64,000 nucleotides of DNA from Planctomycetota bacterium (GTDB lineage Bacteria > Planctomycetota > UBA1135 > JADKAF01): the NCBI GenBank assembly GCA_016719295.1, contig JADKAF010000001.1, positions 3,782,001 to 3,846,000 on the forward strand, given 5' to 3'. The first letter of the stretch is position 1; every line of letters begins with the position of its first letter. The notes under the pieces are model-generated. The model saw nothing but the letters and a program-made list of their open reading frames with translations, was not told the DNA's origin and made no database searches. Shown piece after piece: positions 23,505 to 32,662 of this stretch. A program made the translations under genes and the position numbers.

Positions 23505-25301
23505 TCAGCGGCGGTGCTCGCCCGGCGGCGGGAGCTCGTAGGCCGCGCGGGAGGAGGCCTGCGCAGCCACGTAGCCCAGCGCCTGGAGCTGCGCCGCGGA
23601 CGCGCCGCTCATCGTCGCGATCTCGCTCGGCCTCGAGGCGCGCTGCGCCTGCGCGTAGAGCTTGCGCCATTCGCCGAGCGCTTGCTGTGCGCGCGGATCG
23701 TTCCAATCCGGCGAGAAGTCCTCGGACTTCTCCTGCGAACCGGCGGCGAAGTCGGTCCAGACGAGCACCAGGTCCTTCTCGCGCTCGCTGGCGCTCGCCT
23801 GCACCTGGGCCACGACAGCGGGCGGTGCCGTCGGCAGCGCCTCGTGCCATCGGCGCCAGCGCTCGAGCTTGAGCTCGCCCTTGCGGTAGGTCTCGCGAAT
23901 GTTGATGCGCACGACGGGCGGCCCGCCGATGCGCTGGAGCGGGAGATACTGCACGAGGCGCCCGAGCACGAAGCGGTCCGCGCCATCTTCCTTGCCCTGT
24001 GCCAGCGCGAGGAAGGAGCGCGAGACGAGGGACTCCGGCAGCGGGAGATCGAGGAGCTCCAGCATCGTCGGCATGACGTCGGTCAAGGACACCAGGCCCT
24101 TCACCGACTGGCCCTGCGGCAGGCTGCTCGGGAGGCGCAGCACCATCGGGATGCGCACCTGCTCTTCGTAGAGGGTGTGTCGGTGGCCCAAGCCCCCGTG
24201 CTCGAAGAACTCGTCGCCGTGATCGGCGACCACCACGACCAAGGTGTTCTCGAGCAGACGCTTCGAGCGCAGATGCTCGAGCAAACGCCCGACCTGACTG
24301 TCGGTCCAGTGCAGATCCGCGGCGTAGAGCGCCTTCAAGTGATCGAGATCGCGTGCGGAGCAGGCCTGCTCGCGAATCCCCCAGTCCGGCTCATCGGGCT
24401 TCCGTCGTCCGACCTTCTCGGTCGTCCAGAAGCCGCTGGAGTCCATCTGGCCGTCGTAGTCGGGATCGAAGCGCTTCGCGAGCTCCTCGGGCGGGACGTA
24501 GTCGAAGTGCGGATCGAAGTAGTGCGCCATCACGAACCACGGCCGCCCCGCCGTGAGTCCGCGCTCGACCGATGCGATCGCGGCATCGGTGACGCTCTGC
24601 GAAGAGCGGTCGCGGTGCGAGAGCGTATCGAGATTGCGGTCGACCCGGCCGATCGTCGCCTGGAGCTCCTTCTGACGCTCCGCGTCGCCGGCTTGGCGCG
24701 CGGCATCGAGCTCGATCTGCAAGCGCGCGCGCTCGGCGTTCGCCTCCGCGAGATCGGGGCCGTAAGCGGCGCTGTAGGTATCGAAGCCGCGATCGAAGCC
24801 GTAGCGCGCGTGGAGGTAGGGTCCGCTGTAGTGGCCCGCCGTGTAGTAGCCCACGCGACGCAGGATCGCCGCCAGCGTCGGCGTCGCTTCACCGAGCTTG
24901 AACGGATCGAGGTCGACGCCGTGCACGAGCTCCGGCTGCCCGGTCATCAAGCTCATGTGCGAGGGCAGGGTCCACGAGGTCGTGGAGTAGGCCTCCTCCA
25001 TCTTCACGCCTTCGGCCGCGAGACGATCGATGTGCGGCGTCGTCTTCTCGTTCGGCGCGAACTGCGGCACGTGGCCGTAGCAGCTCAGCATGTCGCGCCG
25101 CGTGCTGTCCAAGCTGATCAACAGCACGTTGGTGCGCGGCGTCGCGATGCCGTCGTAGGCGGCGAGCACGAGCTCGAGGCCGTCCTGAGCCGGGCCCGCG
25201 GGAGACGCGCCAGGGCTCGACGGAGCGTCGGAGCCGCCGCACGCGGCGAGCAGGAGGAGCGCGCCGCCGCAGGCGGGCGCGAGCGAAGCGATCATGCGCA
25301 T
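23505..25301 (-). CDS. Sulfatase-superfamily hydrolase/transferase, lipoprotein, Ser/Thr-type active site
   Basis: A protein of 598 residues. A lipobox (LLLAAC, about residue 21) anchors it outside the inner membrane. The alkaline-phosphatase/sulfatase fold shows VLLISLDSTRRDMLSCYG (first metal-binding Asp), the active-site helix TTSWTLPSHMSLMTG, MAHYFDPH and VVVADHGDEFFEHG. The Cys/Ser-x-Pro-x-Arg sequence needed for formylglycine is absent, so a Ser or Thr nucleophile, as in phosphotransferases of this superfamily, is more likely than a sulfatase. It lies 10 bases after the GT87 gene and may modify the same glycan or lipid. Two in-frame ATGs, 25301 and 25295, both keep the signal. Confidence 0.85.
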   Translation of the reverse strand: MRMIASLAPACGGALLLLAACGGSDAPSSPGASPAGPAQDGLELVLAAYDGIATPRTNVLLISLDSTRRDMLSCYGHVPQFAPNEKTTPHIDRLAAEGVKMEEAYSTTSWTLPSHMSLMTGQPELVHGVDLDPFKLGEATPTLAAILRRVGYYTAGHYSGPYLHARYGFDRGFDTYSAAYGPDLAEANAERARLQIELDAARQAGDAERQKELQATIGRVDRNLDTLSHRDRSSQSVTDAAIASVERGLTAGRPWFVMAHYFDPHFDYVPPEELAKRFDPDYDGQMDSSGFWTTEKVGRRKPDEPDWGIREQACSARDLDHLKALYAADLHWTDSQVGRLLEHLRSKRLLENTLVVVVADHGDEFFEHGGLGHRHTLYEEQVRIPMVLRLPSSLPQGQSVKGLVSLTDVMPTMLELLDLPLPESLVSRSFLALAQGKEDGADRFVLGRLVQYLPLQRIGGPPVVRINIRETYRKGELKLERWRRWHEALPTAPPAVVAQVQASASEREKDLVLVWTDFAAGSQEKSEDFSPDWNDPRAQQALGEWRKLYAQAQRASRPSEIATMSGASAAQLQALGYVAAQASSRAAYELPPPGEHRR

Positions 25302-25311
25302 GTTCGAGAGC

Positions 25312-26796
25312 TCAGGCCGTCGCGGCGACGGCGGCGGAAGCGGTGGAAGGAGCGGCCTCGCCGCGCGCGAGCCGCGCGCGCAGCCAGAGGAGCAGGTTCG
25401 CCCAGAGCGGCATCCAGGCGAAGGCTGTGACCGAGCGCAAGGTGCCGTCGGAGTCGACGATGTGGAACACGCTGAGCACGATGTCCAGGAGGCCGAGGTA
25501 GAGCAGCGCCGTCGCGAAAAAGAGCACGCTGCAGAGGTAGGCCTCGCGCGTGCCGCGCAGCTCGCGGTCCCAGAGGCCGTACCAGACGATCGGGATCGCG
25601 AACACCGTGAGGTAGTGCCCCCAGACGAGCGGCGACGTGGCGAAGGTGACGCAGAGCCCCATCGACATCGCCGCGTAGGGCTCGGCCAAGACCGCGCGCG
25701 CGGCGCTCTGGAGCTTCGCCTTCCAACCTTCGCCCGCGGCCTTCCGCACGACGAGCAGCAGGGAACCCACGAGGCCGATCCCGAGCACCATCGACCAGCC
25801 GACGAGCGGCAGCGCCGGGAACCAGAGCTTCAAGTGCAGCGGCGTCGAGAGGTTGCTCTTCTCGACCCCGTAAGCGAGCTTCTCAGTGTCCTGCCCGATG
25901 TAGGCGAGCCAGTCGAACCACACCATCGGCGCGCCGAAGACGAAGCACGGGATCAGCGCCATCAGCACCGCGGCGATGCCGGCGGGGATCAGCGCGCGCA
26001 GGAAGCCCGCGCGACCCAGCACCAGCGCTACGTGGCCCGCCAAGGCGAGCCCCGCGAACGCGAAGGTGGGCTTCAGCAGGAGATAGAACGCCACGATCGA
26101 GAGCACGAGCGCGCCCCAGCGCCCGCGCGCCATCTCGTCGCGCGCTCGGCGCAGCGGCCCCACGGCCACGGCGAGAGCGACGGCCGCGACCAGGAGATGC
26201 AAGCCGTTCACGTTGCCGACGCGCACGTCGGTGTTCAGCGGGCGCATGGCCAGCGCGAGCGCCGCAGCGCAGAGCAACATCTCCTCCCAAGGACGGCCCA
26301 TCGCGAGCAGCAGCAGGAACGACCCGAGCACGAAGGCCGCGAAGGTGATCCAGGCCCAGGCCTCGTAGGCCACTTCGTAGTGCTTCGGCAAGACCGTGCA
26401 GAGCGCGTAGAGCAGCGGCGTCCCGGTGAGATCGAGCGCGCGCCGGCGCATGTTGATCGTGAGGAAGCGCGAGTTCTCGCGGAGATCGGAGAGGTTCGCC
26501 TCGCCGTGCGTCGCGACGAGGCGCTCCAGCACGCGCGGCACCTGCTCCGCGTTCCTCTCGAGGTCCTGGATCTGCGAGCGGGTCAGGTAGCGCAGCCAGA
26601 TGCGATCGGCCGCGGCGTTCATCACGGAGGCATGCTCCTTCGCCTGCGCGTAGGGGCTGCCCAAAGGCTGCTCGCTCTTCTCGCGCGCGGCTCCGACCAC
26701 CCAGAAGTGATAGAAGTCGATCCCGATGTGGAGCTGCTTCGTGATCAGGGTGGCGAGGAGCGCGATCAGCGAGACGTAGAGCAGGCGAGAGATCAT
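25312..26796 (-). CDS. Glycosyltransferase family 87 (DUF2029) membrane protein
   Basis: A protein of 494 residues with about ten transmembrane helices. It matches GT-C-type DUF2029/GT87 mannosyltransferase-like proteins, which use a polyprenyl-phosphate sugar outside the membrane. Visible features are DFYHFWVVG with the catalytic-type acidic residue in the first loop, a conserved RPLNTDVRVGNVNGL segment (GNVNG), and LLKPTFAFAGLAL. Start ATG 26796 gives MISRLLYVSLIALLATL as first helix. It is followed closely by the sulfatase-like gene and preceded by the gamma-glutamylcyclotransferase gene. The sugar donor and acceptor are unknown. Confidence 0.85.
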   Translation of the reverse strand: MISRLLYVSLIALLATLITKQLHIGIDFYHFWVVGAAREKSEQPLGSPYAQAKEHASVMNAAADRIWLRYLTRSQIQDLERNAEQVPRVLERLVATHGEANLSDLRENSRFLTINMRRRALDLTGTPLLYALCTVLPKHYEVAYEAWAWITFAAFVLGSFLLLLAMGRPWEEMLLCAAALALAMRPLNTDVRVGNVNGLHLLVAAVALAVAVGPLRRARDEMARGRWGALVLSIVAFYLLLKPTFAFAGLALAGHVALVLGRAGFLRALIPAGIAAVLMALIPCFVFGAPMVWFDWLAYIGQDTEKLAYGVEKSNLSTPLHLKLWFPALPLVGWSMVLGIGLVGSLLLVVRKAAGEGWKAKLQSAARAVLAEPYAAMSMGLCVTFATSPLVWGHYLTVFAIPIVWYGLWDRELRGTREAYLCSVLFFATALLYLGLLDIVLSVFHIVDSDGTLRSVTAFAWMPLWANLLLWLRARLARGEAAPSTASAAVAATA

Positions 26797-26887
26797 CGGG
26801 GCGTCGTTCTTCTCCGGCTCGATGGGCGGCGCGAGCCGGCGCGCCGGGGCGAGCGAGGGCAGAGTAGGGCCTTTTCGGCGGGAGCGG

Positions 26888-27268
26888 TCAACCTCGGGTC
26901 TTCGGCTCCCCTCCGGCGCCACTGAACCGCGATCCCGGCCCGCGATAGAGATAGACCCATGCCGCCAGGGAGCGTCCGTCGGCGGTGCGCACCTCCCGCC
27001 GCACACGCTCGAAGAGCCCCTCCGCGCAGCCCTCGTAGTCGTCGAGCCGCGCCAGAGTCTCCGCGCTCGGCTCCGCGAGCTCCCACAGCTCGCCCTCCGT
27101 CCTGGCCCCGGCCTCCTCGAGGAGGCCGGGATAGGCGCCGAGATCGACGACGCGTCCGGTGCAGTGGGCCGCGCCGAGGCCGCGAGCGCGAGCCGCGAGG
27201 AACGCGGCCATGGGGTGGCCGCTGCCCGTGCGCAGCGTGCCGTAGACGAAGAGCCGCTCCCGGCTCAA
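26888..27268 (-). CDS. Gamma-glutamylcyclotransferase family protein (GGCT/AIG2-like)
   Basis: A protein of 126 residues with the GGCT fold signatures: the substrate loop FVYGTLRTGSGHP at the N-terminus, ARGLGAAHCTGRVVDLGAYPGL, and the catalytic-Glu region GELWELAEPSAETLARLDDYEGC, then WVYLYRG. These enzymes release 5-oxoproline from gamma-glutamyl amines or peptides. No ATG or GTG precedes the motif; a TTG at 27268 overlaps the upstream stop (TTTGA). This suggests coupled translation from a rare start, as at the small selenoprotein gene. Confidence 0.8.
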   Translation of the reverse strand: MSRERLFVYGTLRTGSGHPMAAFLAARARGLGAAHCTGRVVDLGAYPGLLEEAGARTEGELWELAEPSAETLARLDDYEGCAEGLFERVRREVRTADGRSLAAWVYLYRGPGSRFSGAGGEPKTRG

Positions 27269-27978
27269 ATGAAGCGGATCGCGAGCAGGTTGGCGAGCGC
27301 GAGCGAGAAGCTCTGCGTCAGCTCGAGCCCTTGCAGGAAGAGCACGCCGCCCTGCAGCGTGGGATCGCGCGGCACGGGCAGGCTCGAGAAGAGGAAGCCG
27401 CCGCCATCGCCGGGCCCGAGATCGACCACGTAGAACGGGTTCGCGGCGACGAGGTCGAGCGCGAAGAGCGGCCCGATGCCCGGCAGCACGACCGGCGGGA
27501 GCTGCGGCGCCGTCGAGACGAAGAGCAGACGCGAGGAGAACGGCTGGCCGTTCAGCTCGAGATCGATCGAGGTCCCGAGCGTGATCTCGCCCGTCGTCGT
27601 CGGCACCTGGAACTTCAGCTTCGGCAAGCTCGTGTTCGGCTGCAGCGCGGCGCTGGCCCAGGTGTCGCCGCTCGCGGGGTAGGGCACCGGGTTCGTCAGC
27701 ACATACGGCTGCGCGGGTTCGAAGCCCGGCGCCGAATGCCACATCTCGTAGGTTCCCGCCGGGATGCCGCTGAAGATCCAGGTACCCGTCGAGGTGCTGC
27801 CATAACGGAAATGGAAGGCACCCGTCGTGGTCTCGCGGATCACCGCGAGGGCGTTCGGGATGCGCACGGTGAGCGCGGCACCGCTGGCGTCGGCGTGGAC
27901 GCCGAGCAAGCGCTGTGCTTCAAGATCGGAAACGCCCGCGGCGAGCGCGAGCAGGGCGGCGGCGAGGAGCTTCGACAC
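27265..27978 (-). CDS. Secreted protein of unknown function
   Basis: A protein of 237 residues. The signal peptide (about 1-22, ending DLEAQ) precedes a beta-rich domain with GIPAGTYEMW that looks like a carboxypeptidase-regulatory or prealbumin-like fold. The second half, from about residue 120, has hydrophobic strand repeats (ITLGTSIDLELNG, GGGFLFSSLP, GGVLFLQGLEL) like the shared C-terminal domain seen in several secreted proteins here, for example at 42203-43303. It is first in the minus-strand set. The next gene starts inside its stop codon. Function unknown. Confidence 0.65.
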   Translation of the reverse strand: MSKLLAAALLALAAGVSDLEAQRLLGVHADASGAALTVRIPNALAVIRETTTGAFHFRYGSTSTGTWIFSGIPAGTYEMWHSAPGFEPAQPYVLTNPVPYPASGDTWASAALQPNTSLPKLKFQVPTTTGEITLGTSIDLELNGQPFSSRLLFVSTAPQLPPVVLPGIGPLFALDLVAANPFYVVDLGPGDGGGFLFSSLPVPRDPTLQGGVLFLQGLELTQSFSLALANLLAIRFI

Positions 27979-28138
27979 GGGAGACGATCCTCCGAGAAGG
28001 GGCGGGGAAGGCGCGCGCGGCGCGGCGCGCGAGGCTCGCGATCCTAACCACCTCGGGGCGAAGCTGCCCAGCGGAGGAGGAGCCCACGATCAGCCGCCCG
28101 GCAACGAGCGAGGGCGGCGCTCCGCGCTCACCCGCCGG

Positions 28139-28492
28139 CTACGCCGAGAACCCGCGCGCGCGCTCGACCCGCGCGACGCGGAGCTCGAAGTGCTCGTACC
28201 AGCGCTCGCGGCCGCCGCGCTGCGCTTCGAGATGCTCGGCGTCGCGCCGCCACGCCGCGATCGCCTCCTCGCTCGCCCAGTAGGAGACCGTGATGCCGAA
28301 GCCCTGCGCATCTCGCACGCTCTCGACGCCGAGGAAGCCCGGCTGCTCCGCGGCGAGCTCGACCATGCGCGCGGCCATCGCGCCGTAGCCGTCGTCGCCG
28401 CTCGTGCGCTGATTGCTGAAGATCACGGCGTAGTAGGGCGGGTTCGGCAACGAAGCGAAGGGACTCCTCGCTCGATCGGACTCGTGCGACAC
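28139..28492 (-). CDS. Antibiotic biosynthesis monooxygenase (ABM) domain protein
   Basis: A protein of 117 residues. The core is a ferredoxin-like ABM fold: YYAVIFSNQR, MAARMVELAAEQPGFLGVESVRD, FGITVSYWASEEAIAAWR, with HLEAQRGGRERWYEHFELRVA at the end. Such small dimers oxidise quinone-like compounds without a cofactor or degrade haem; which one applies here is not visible. Start ATG 28492. It is divergent from the DUF1579 gene at 28662 and followed by a 160-base gap with no clear feature. Confidence 0.85.
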   Translation of the reverse strand: MSHESDRARSPFASLPNPPYYAVIFSNQRTSGDDGYGAMAARMVELAAEQPGFLGVESVRDAQGFGITVSYWASEEAIAAWRRDAEHLEAQRGGRERWYEHFELRVARVERARGFSA

Positions 28493-28661
28493 GGCGCTCC
28501 TCCGGAGCTCAACGCGGGATGTGCTGCCAGCGTACCTCGCCTTCCCCCGCGACCGGCGTCGTTCCCGAAGAAGCGGGAGCTGCGCAGCTCAGAGTGCGCG
28601 CGGGCGCTAGATTCTCGCGCGGGCCGCACGCCTCCCCAGCTTCTTCTACTCCACCAGCGCC

Positions 28662-29213
28662 ATGAAGTCCCTCGCCGCCGCCGCCCTCCTCGCCCTCTCC
28701 GCCCTCGGCGCCAGCTCCCTCCAGGATGCCCCCAGCGGCCCCACCGGCACGCCCGAGCACAAGTGGCTCCGCCAGCTCGTCGGCGAATGGGAGGTCGCGA
28801 GCGAGTGCTGGACGGGGCCGAGCACTCCACCGATGAAGTTCGAGAGCGTGGAGAAGGCGCGCGCGATCGGCGAGCTGTGGGTCCTCGCGGAATCGAACGG
28901 CAAGGTCGCCGGCATTCCGTTCACCTCGCTGCTCACGCTCGGCTACGACCCCGCGAAGAAGTGCTACGTAGGCTCGTGGGTCGACACGATGCAGACGCAT
29001 CACTGGGTGTTCCGCGGCGCGCTCGACGAAGCGCAGAAGCTGCTGACCCTGGAGACCGAGGGCCCTTACTTCGAGGACACGACGAAGACCGTCCCGTTCC
29101 GGAACTCGTTCGAGCTCGTCTCGCCCGATCACAAGATCTTCCGCTCCTCCGTGAAGCAGCCCGACGGCACCTGGCTGAACTTCTTGACCGCCCACTACCG
29201 CCGCAAGCGCTGA
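28662..29213 (+). CDS. Exported DUF1579 family protein
   Basis: A protein of 183 residues with a signal peptide (about 1-20). The mature part shows the DUF1579 pattern: HKWLRQLVGEWEVASECW, FESVEKARAIGELWVLAE, FTSLLTLGYDPAKKCYVGSW and MQTHHWVFRG. This is a calycin-like barrel whose ligand is unknown. Start ATG 28662 gives MKSLAAAALLALSALGA. It ends against the hairpin at 29218-29258, with the sialidase gene converging from the other side. Confidence 0.85.
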   Translation: MKSLAAAALLALSALGASSLQDAPSGPTGTPEHKWLRQLVGEWEVASECWTGPSTPPMKFESVEKARAIGELWVLAESNGKVAGIPFTSLLTLGYDPAKKCYVGSWVDTMQTHHWVFRGALDEAQKLLTLETEGPYFEDTTKTVPFRNSFELVSPDHKIFRSSVKQPDGTWLNFLTAHYRRKR

Positions 29214-29217
29214 CCTC

Positions 29218-29258
29218 CACTGCACAGCGAAGGTACCTGGCACCTTAGCTGTGCCGTG
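29218..29258. terminator. Bidirectional terminator-like hairpin (repeat family)
   Basis: Arms 29218-29234 and 29242-29258 are complementary at 15 of 17 positions, with a 7-base loop. It occupies the gap between convergent genes. Its right half (ACCTTAGCTGTGCCGTG) is almost identical to the right half of the element at 50495-50530, so these are copies of one repeat. No poly-T follows. Confidence 0.75.
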
Positions 29259-29264
29259 AGGGGA

Positions 29265-31487
29265 TCAGCGGGCGCTCAGGCGTCGAGCTAGCTCTTCGGG
29301 AGTCACGCGCACGGCGACGATGTACGGCGCTTCGCCCGCGGTCCAGTGGCCGTAAGTCACCGCGACGATGGTGCCGTCGGGCAGGATCTCGAGGCCGGGA
29401 TAGGCGCAGTCCCACGCGTTCGTGTTGTCGAGGAAGCGGACGCGGAGCGAGCCTTCGCGGCCGTGGAGCAGATCGTCGAAGCTCCCGATCCACGCGACCC
29501 AGTCGCCTTTCCACGGTGAGTCGAAGCCCATGTCGCGGAAGGTGGCGAGCAAGCGTCCATCGCGGAGATAACGCAGCGTGTGGCGATCGCCCATCAGGCT
29601 CGCGGGTAGCTCGCGCGGCGCGCTCCACGTGCGGCCTTCATCGGTGCTCGTCACCAGCGCGGAGAAGCGGGTGCGCGAGTTCTCGCGCAGCAAGAGCGCC
29701 AGCGTCTTGCCATCGGGGGAGCGCACCGAGCCCGGCTCGCAGTAGTGCGCGCGCGGCGCCTCCACGATGGCGCGCGGCTGCGACCAGGTACGACCTTCGT
29801 CGCGCGAGCTCACCTGGTAGACGACGAAGCGCGCGGGGCCGCGCTGCTTCCGCAAGTAGCGCCCGTCGTCGTGGAACCATGCGAGCAGCTCCCCTTCCGC
29901 CGTGCGCTCCAAGCTCCCCATCGCGACGATGCCCCCGTAGTCGCCGATCGGCGCGAGCTCGCTCCAGCTCCGCCCGCCGTCCGCGCTGTGCGTGGCGAGG
30001 ATCGGATGGAGCCCGGAGAAGAGGATCAAGCGCTCTCGCCCGGGTTCCCCCCCGAGCTTGAAGAGCGTCGGCACCTCTTGGCTCTTCTCGAAGCTCGGCG
30101 GCAACGCCAGCCGCTCCGACCACGTGCGCCCTCCGTCCTCGGAGCGCTTCATCACGATCGCGCCGCGGCCGTGGCCTTTGGGATAGGTGGCGAGCAAGGT
30201 GTGGCCTTGATCGAGCTGCGCCATCGTGACGTGGCCCAGGTACTGCCCGGGCTCGCGATCGACGACGACTTGCAGCTCGCGCGCCTCCGCGAGATCGAGC
30301 TGCGGCAGCGTCGCGCGCGCCGCGGGCGGTGCCGCGCGCTCGAGCAAGGTGCCTCGCACGCGGAAGCTGCGGACGCGCAGAGCGCCCTTCCCCGCGTCGA
30401 GGCGCAGAGGTGCCAGCTCTCCCGGCAGCTCGAGCGCCGCGACCGCGTGCGGCCCGAGCTTCCAGCGCAGCTCGTTCCCGCTGCGCGTGACGAGCATCGA
30501 GAAGCGCTGCCGCGCGCCGAAGTGCTGCCGATGCGGCTCGAGCCAGACGCGCTCCGGTCCCGCGAGCGGTCCATCCAGGAAGAGCCGCCCACCCTTCGCA
30601 TCGAGGCCGAGATAGAGCCCGCCGAGCTCGAGGCCCGCTTCGCCGCCGTCGAGCGTGTCGATGCCGAGATCGAGCTCGAGCGCGAAGTCGCCCGCGCCGA
30701 GCGCGCACGCGGCTTCGATCCAGCCCGTGCCGACGAGCTCGCCCTCCTGCGTGTGGAACCCGCCGCGCGAATCCGCGCCCTCGCGCAGCACGCCCTCGCT
30801 CACGACGAGACGCTCGGCCTTGCCTGCGAGCTCGGGATAGCGCACGGCGCGCGTCTCGAGCCCCCCGCCCGCGCGACGCTCGACGAGGCGCCGCCGCACG
30901 AGGCGCGCGAACGCGAGCTGCCCTTCTTCGCCGAGCCCACCATCTTCACGACGCCACGCGGGCGGAGCCTCACGGGCATGCACTTCGAGCGCGTCCAGGT
31001 CGAGCAGCACCGCGCCGAGCTCGCTCGCGATCTCGCGCACGCGCTCCGCGATCGGCAGAGGTGCTTCCTTCGGCGGCACCGCGCAGAGCACGATCGCGCG
31101 CGCGGCGAGCGCGCGCTGTCCGAGCGTCTGCAAGCGCGCGAGCAGCGCGCGTTCGTCATCGCCCGCGGCGCCCTCGAACGCGAGCACGACGATCTCCGGC
31201 GCGAGCGCGCGCACGCGCCGATCGAAGCGCCCGATCGCCACCTCGTGCGGCACCGCGAGCCCGAGCTCCAGCACCTCCAAGCGGAAGGCCAGCTCGCGCT
31301 CCTCGATCGGTCGGCGCAGCACCTCGGTCCAGCTCCGCACGACCTGCGCGTCGTAGGCCGCGAGGCGATCGCCGGCGACGAGGATGACGATCTCGCGCTC
31401 GGCGAGCTCAGGCGCCGAAGGGACCGCTGCGTACGCGCAGGGAGCGAGCCCGATCAGCCACGCGAGCAAGAGGTTCGGGAAGGTCAT
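29265..31487 (-). CDS. Exported sialidase/neuraminidase-like BNR protein with N-terminal SGNH-like domain
   Basis: A protein of 740 residues with a signal peptide (about 1-20). Residues about 30-200 resemble an SGNH/GDSL hydrolase, but the usual Gly-Asp-Ser is GDR here, so that domain may lack activity. A lectin-like segment leads to a six-bladed sialidase propeller from about residue 390, with four Asp boxes (SEDGGRTWS, SADGGRSWS, SRDEGRTWS, STDEGRTWS). It may cleave sialic acid or other acidic sugars from external glycans. The start is ATG 31487; longer versions lack a signal peptide. Confidence 0.88.
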   Translation of the reverse strand: MTFPNLLLAWLIGLAPCAYAAVPSAPELAEREIVILVAGDRLAAYDAQVVRSWTEVLRRPIEERELAFRLEVLELGLAVPHEVAIGRFDRRVRALAPEIVVLAFEGAAGDDERALLARLQTLGQRALAARAIVLCAVPPKEAPLPIAERVREIASELGAVLLDLDALEVHAREAPPAWRREDGGLGEEGQLAFARLVRRRLVERRAGGGLETRAVRYPELAGKAERLVVSEGVLREGADSRGGFHTQEGELVGTGWIEAACALGAGDFALELDLGIDTLDGGEAGLELGGLYLGLDAKGGRLFLDGPLAGPERVWLEPHRQHFGARQRFSMLVTRSGNELRWKLGPHAVAALELPGELAPLRLDAGKGALRVRSFRVRGTLLERAAPPAARATLPQLDLAEARELQVVVDREPGQYLGHVTMAQLDQGHTLLATYPKGHGRGAIVMKRSEDGGRTWSERLALPPSFEKSQEVPTLFKLGGEPGRERLILFSGLHPILATHSADGGRSWSELAPIGDYGGIVAMGSLERTAEGELLAWFHDDGRYLRKQRGPARFVVYQVSSRDEGRTWSQPRAIVEAPRAHYCEPGSVRSPDGKTLALLLRENSRTRFSALVTSTDEGRTWSAPRELPASLMGDRHTLRYLRDGRLLATFRDMGFDSPWKGDWVAWIGSFDDLLHGREGSLRVRFLDNTNAWDCAYPGLEILPDGTIVAVTYGHWTAGEAPYIVAVRVTPEELARRLSAR

Positions 31488-31816
31488 CGAAGGATCGGCA
31501 GCGGAAGTGGAGCGCGAATCGCAGCCGCGGCGCGGCCTCGCGCGAGTATGCCTCGCGCCGAAGCGCGTCGCCTCCTCCGGGTCCATCGTCGAGCTCGGAA
31601 GCCCCTCCGCGACGCGCGCCCTGCGCGGTCCTCGCCCCGGCCCGCGCTCGACCATATGTAGCGTGAGAACGTGCACCCGGCTTGCACTTTAGCCTCGCCC
31701 CGCGACCGAACTCCGGCGAGCGACAGCGCTCCGTGAAGATCTCGCGCGCCGCGGGCGCTCGCCCCGCGTGGAGACCTATCCTCCCCGCGAGCCTGAGCCC
31801 CCTAGCGCCCCGCCTC

Positions 31817-32512
31817 ATGGATCCCTTCCTCCTGCTCTGCGAAGACGCGCTCGATTCACTGCTCTGCGAGGCCCTGATCGAGCGCTTCGAGCGCCATCCC
31901 GAGGTCGCGCCGGGACGCGCGGGCTCGGTCGTCGACGAGCGCGTGAAGCGGAGCCTCGACCTAGCGCTCGTCGGGCGCCCCGAGTTCGCCGAGCTCCTGC
32001 CGCGCGTCGCTGCGGCGATCGAGAACGCCTTGCTGCTCTACTTGCGGCGCCACCCGCTGCTCCTGCTGGCCAGCGTCTCGCTCTCGTTGCGCGACCCAGC
32101 GACGGGACGGGTCGAAGCCCTCGACGCAGCGCGGCTCGCCGCTCTCCCCGAGCCCAGCCTGCGCAGCCTCGCGCGCCGCTCCTTTCGCTGCGGCGAGATG
32201 AACTTGCAGAAGTACCTCCGCGGCGAGGGCGGCTACTTCGCGTGGCACACCGAGGTCTCGCCCGGGGATCCGAGCGGCGAGAAGCTCCACCGCGTGCTCC
32301 CCGTGCTGATCTATCTCAACGACGTCGAAGAAGGCGGCGAGACGGAGTTCTTCTACACGCAGACCAAGATCCGCCCGCGCCGAGGGACGCTCGCGCTCTG
32401 GCCGGCGTACTTCCAACACACGCACCGCGGCCTCGTCCCACGCTCCGCCGACAAGTACGTGATCGCGAGCTGGGTGCTCTTCCAGCGCGCCGCGAGTCCC
32501 GCTCGCGCCTGA
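31817..32512 (+). CDS. 2-oxoglutarate/Fe(II)-dependent oxygenase (prolyl-4-hydroxylase-like)
   Basis: A protein of 231 residues. After a helical N-terminal part, the double-stranded beta-helix core carries FAWHTEVSP (first His with Glu in place of the usual Asp), YLNDVEEGGETEFFY, and FQHTHRGLVPRSADKYVIASW with the second His and the 2-oxoglutarate-binding basic residue. The H-x-E variant also occurs in phage and marine relatives as I recall them. It hydroxylates an unknown substrate in the cytoplasm. The start ATG 31817 (MDPFLLL) was chosen over the longer frame from 31682, which is proline/arginine-rich. Confidence 0.85.
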   Translation: MDPFLLLCEDALDSLLCEALIERFERHPEVAPGRAGSVVDERVKRSLDLALVGRPEFAELLPRVAAAIENALLLYLRRHPLLLLASVSLSLRDPATGRVEALDAARLAALPEPSLRSLARRSFRCGEMNLQKYLRGEGGYFAWHTEVSPGDPSGEKLHRVLPVLIYLNDVEEGGETEFFYTQTKIRPRRGTLALWPAYFQHTHRGLVPRSADKYVIASWVLFQRAASPARA

Positions 32513-32662
32513 GAGCGCCGTCGCGGCGAGAGCGGGACATCGAGAGCGGCGTTGCGCGCGGAGCTCGCCGCGCGCCGGAGAGAATTCTCCCCTCCGCATC
32601 ATCCACCGCGGCCGGAGCTTCGTCCTGGTGGGAACTCCACCTCCGGCCGCATCCTCGCCCGC

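Noticed and set aside
31817..32512. The H-x-E in place of H-x-D in the 2OG oxygenase as evidence of an inactive enzyme.
   Set aside because: Glu can also bind iron and I recall the same variant in related phage and marine proteins; the remaining His and basic residue are intact.
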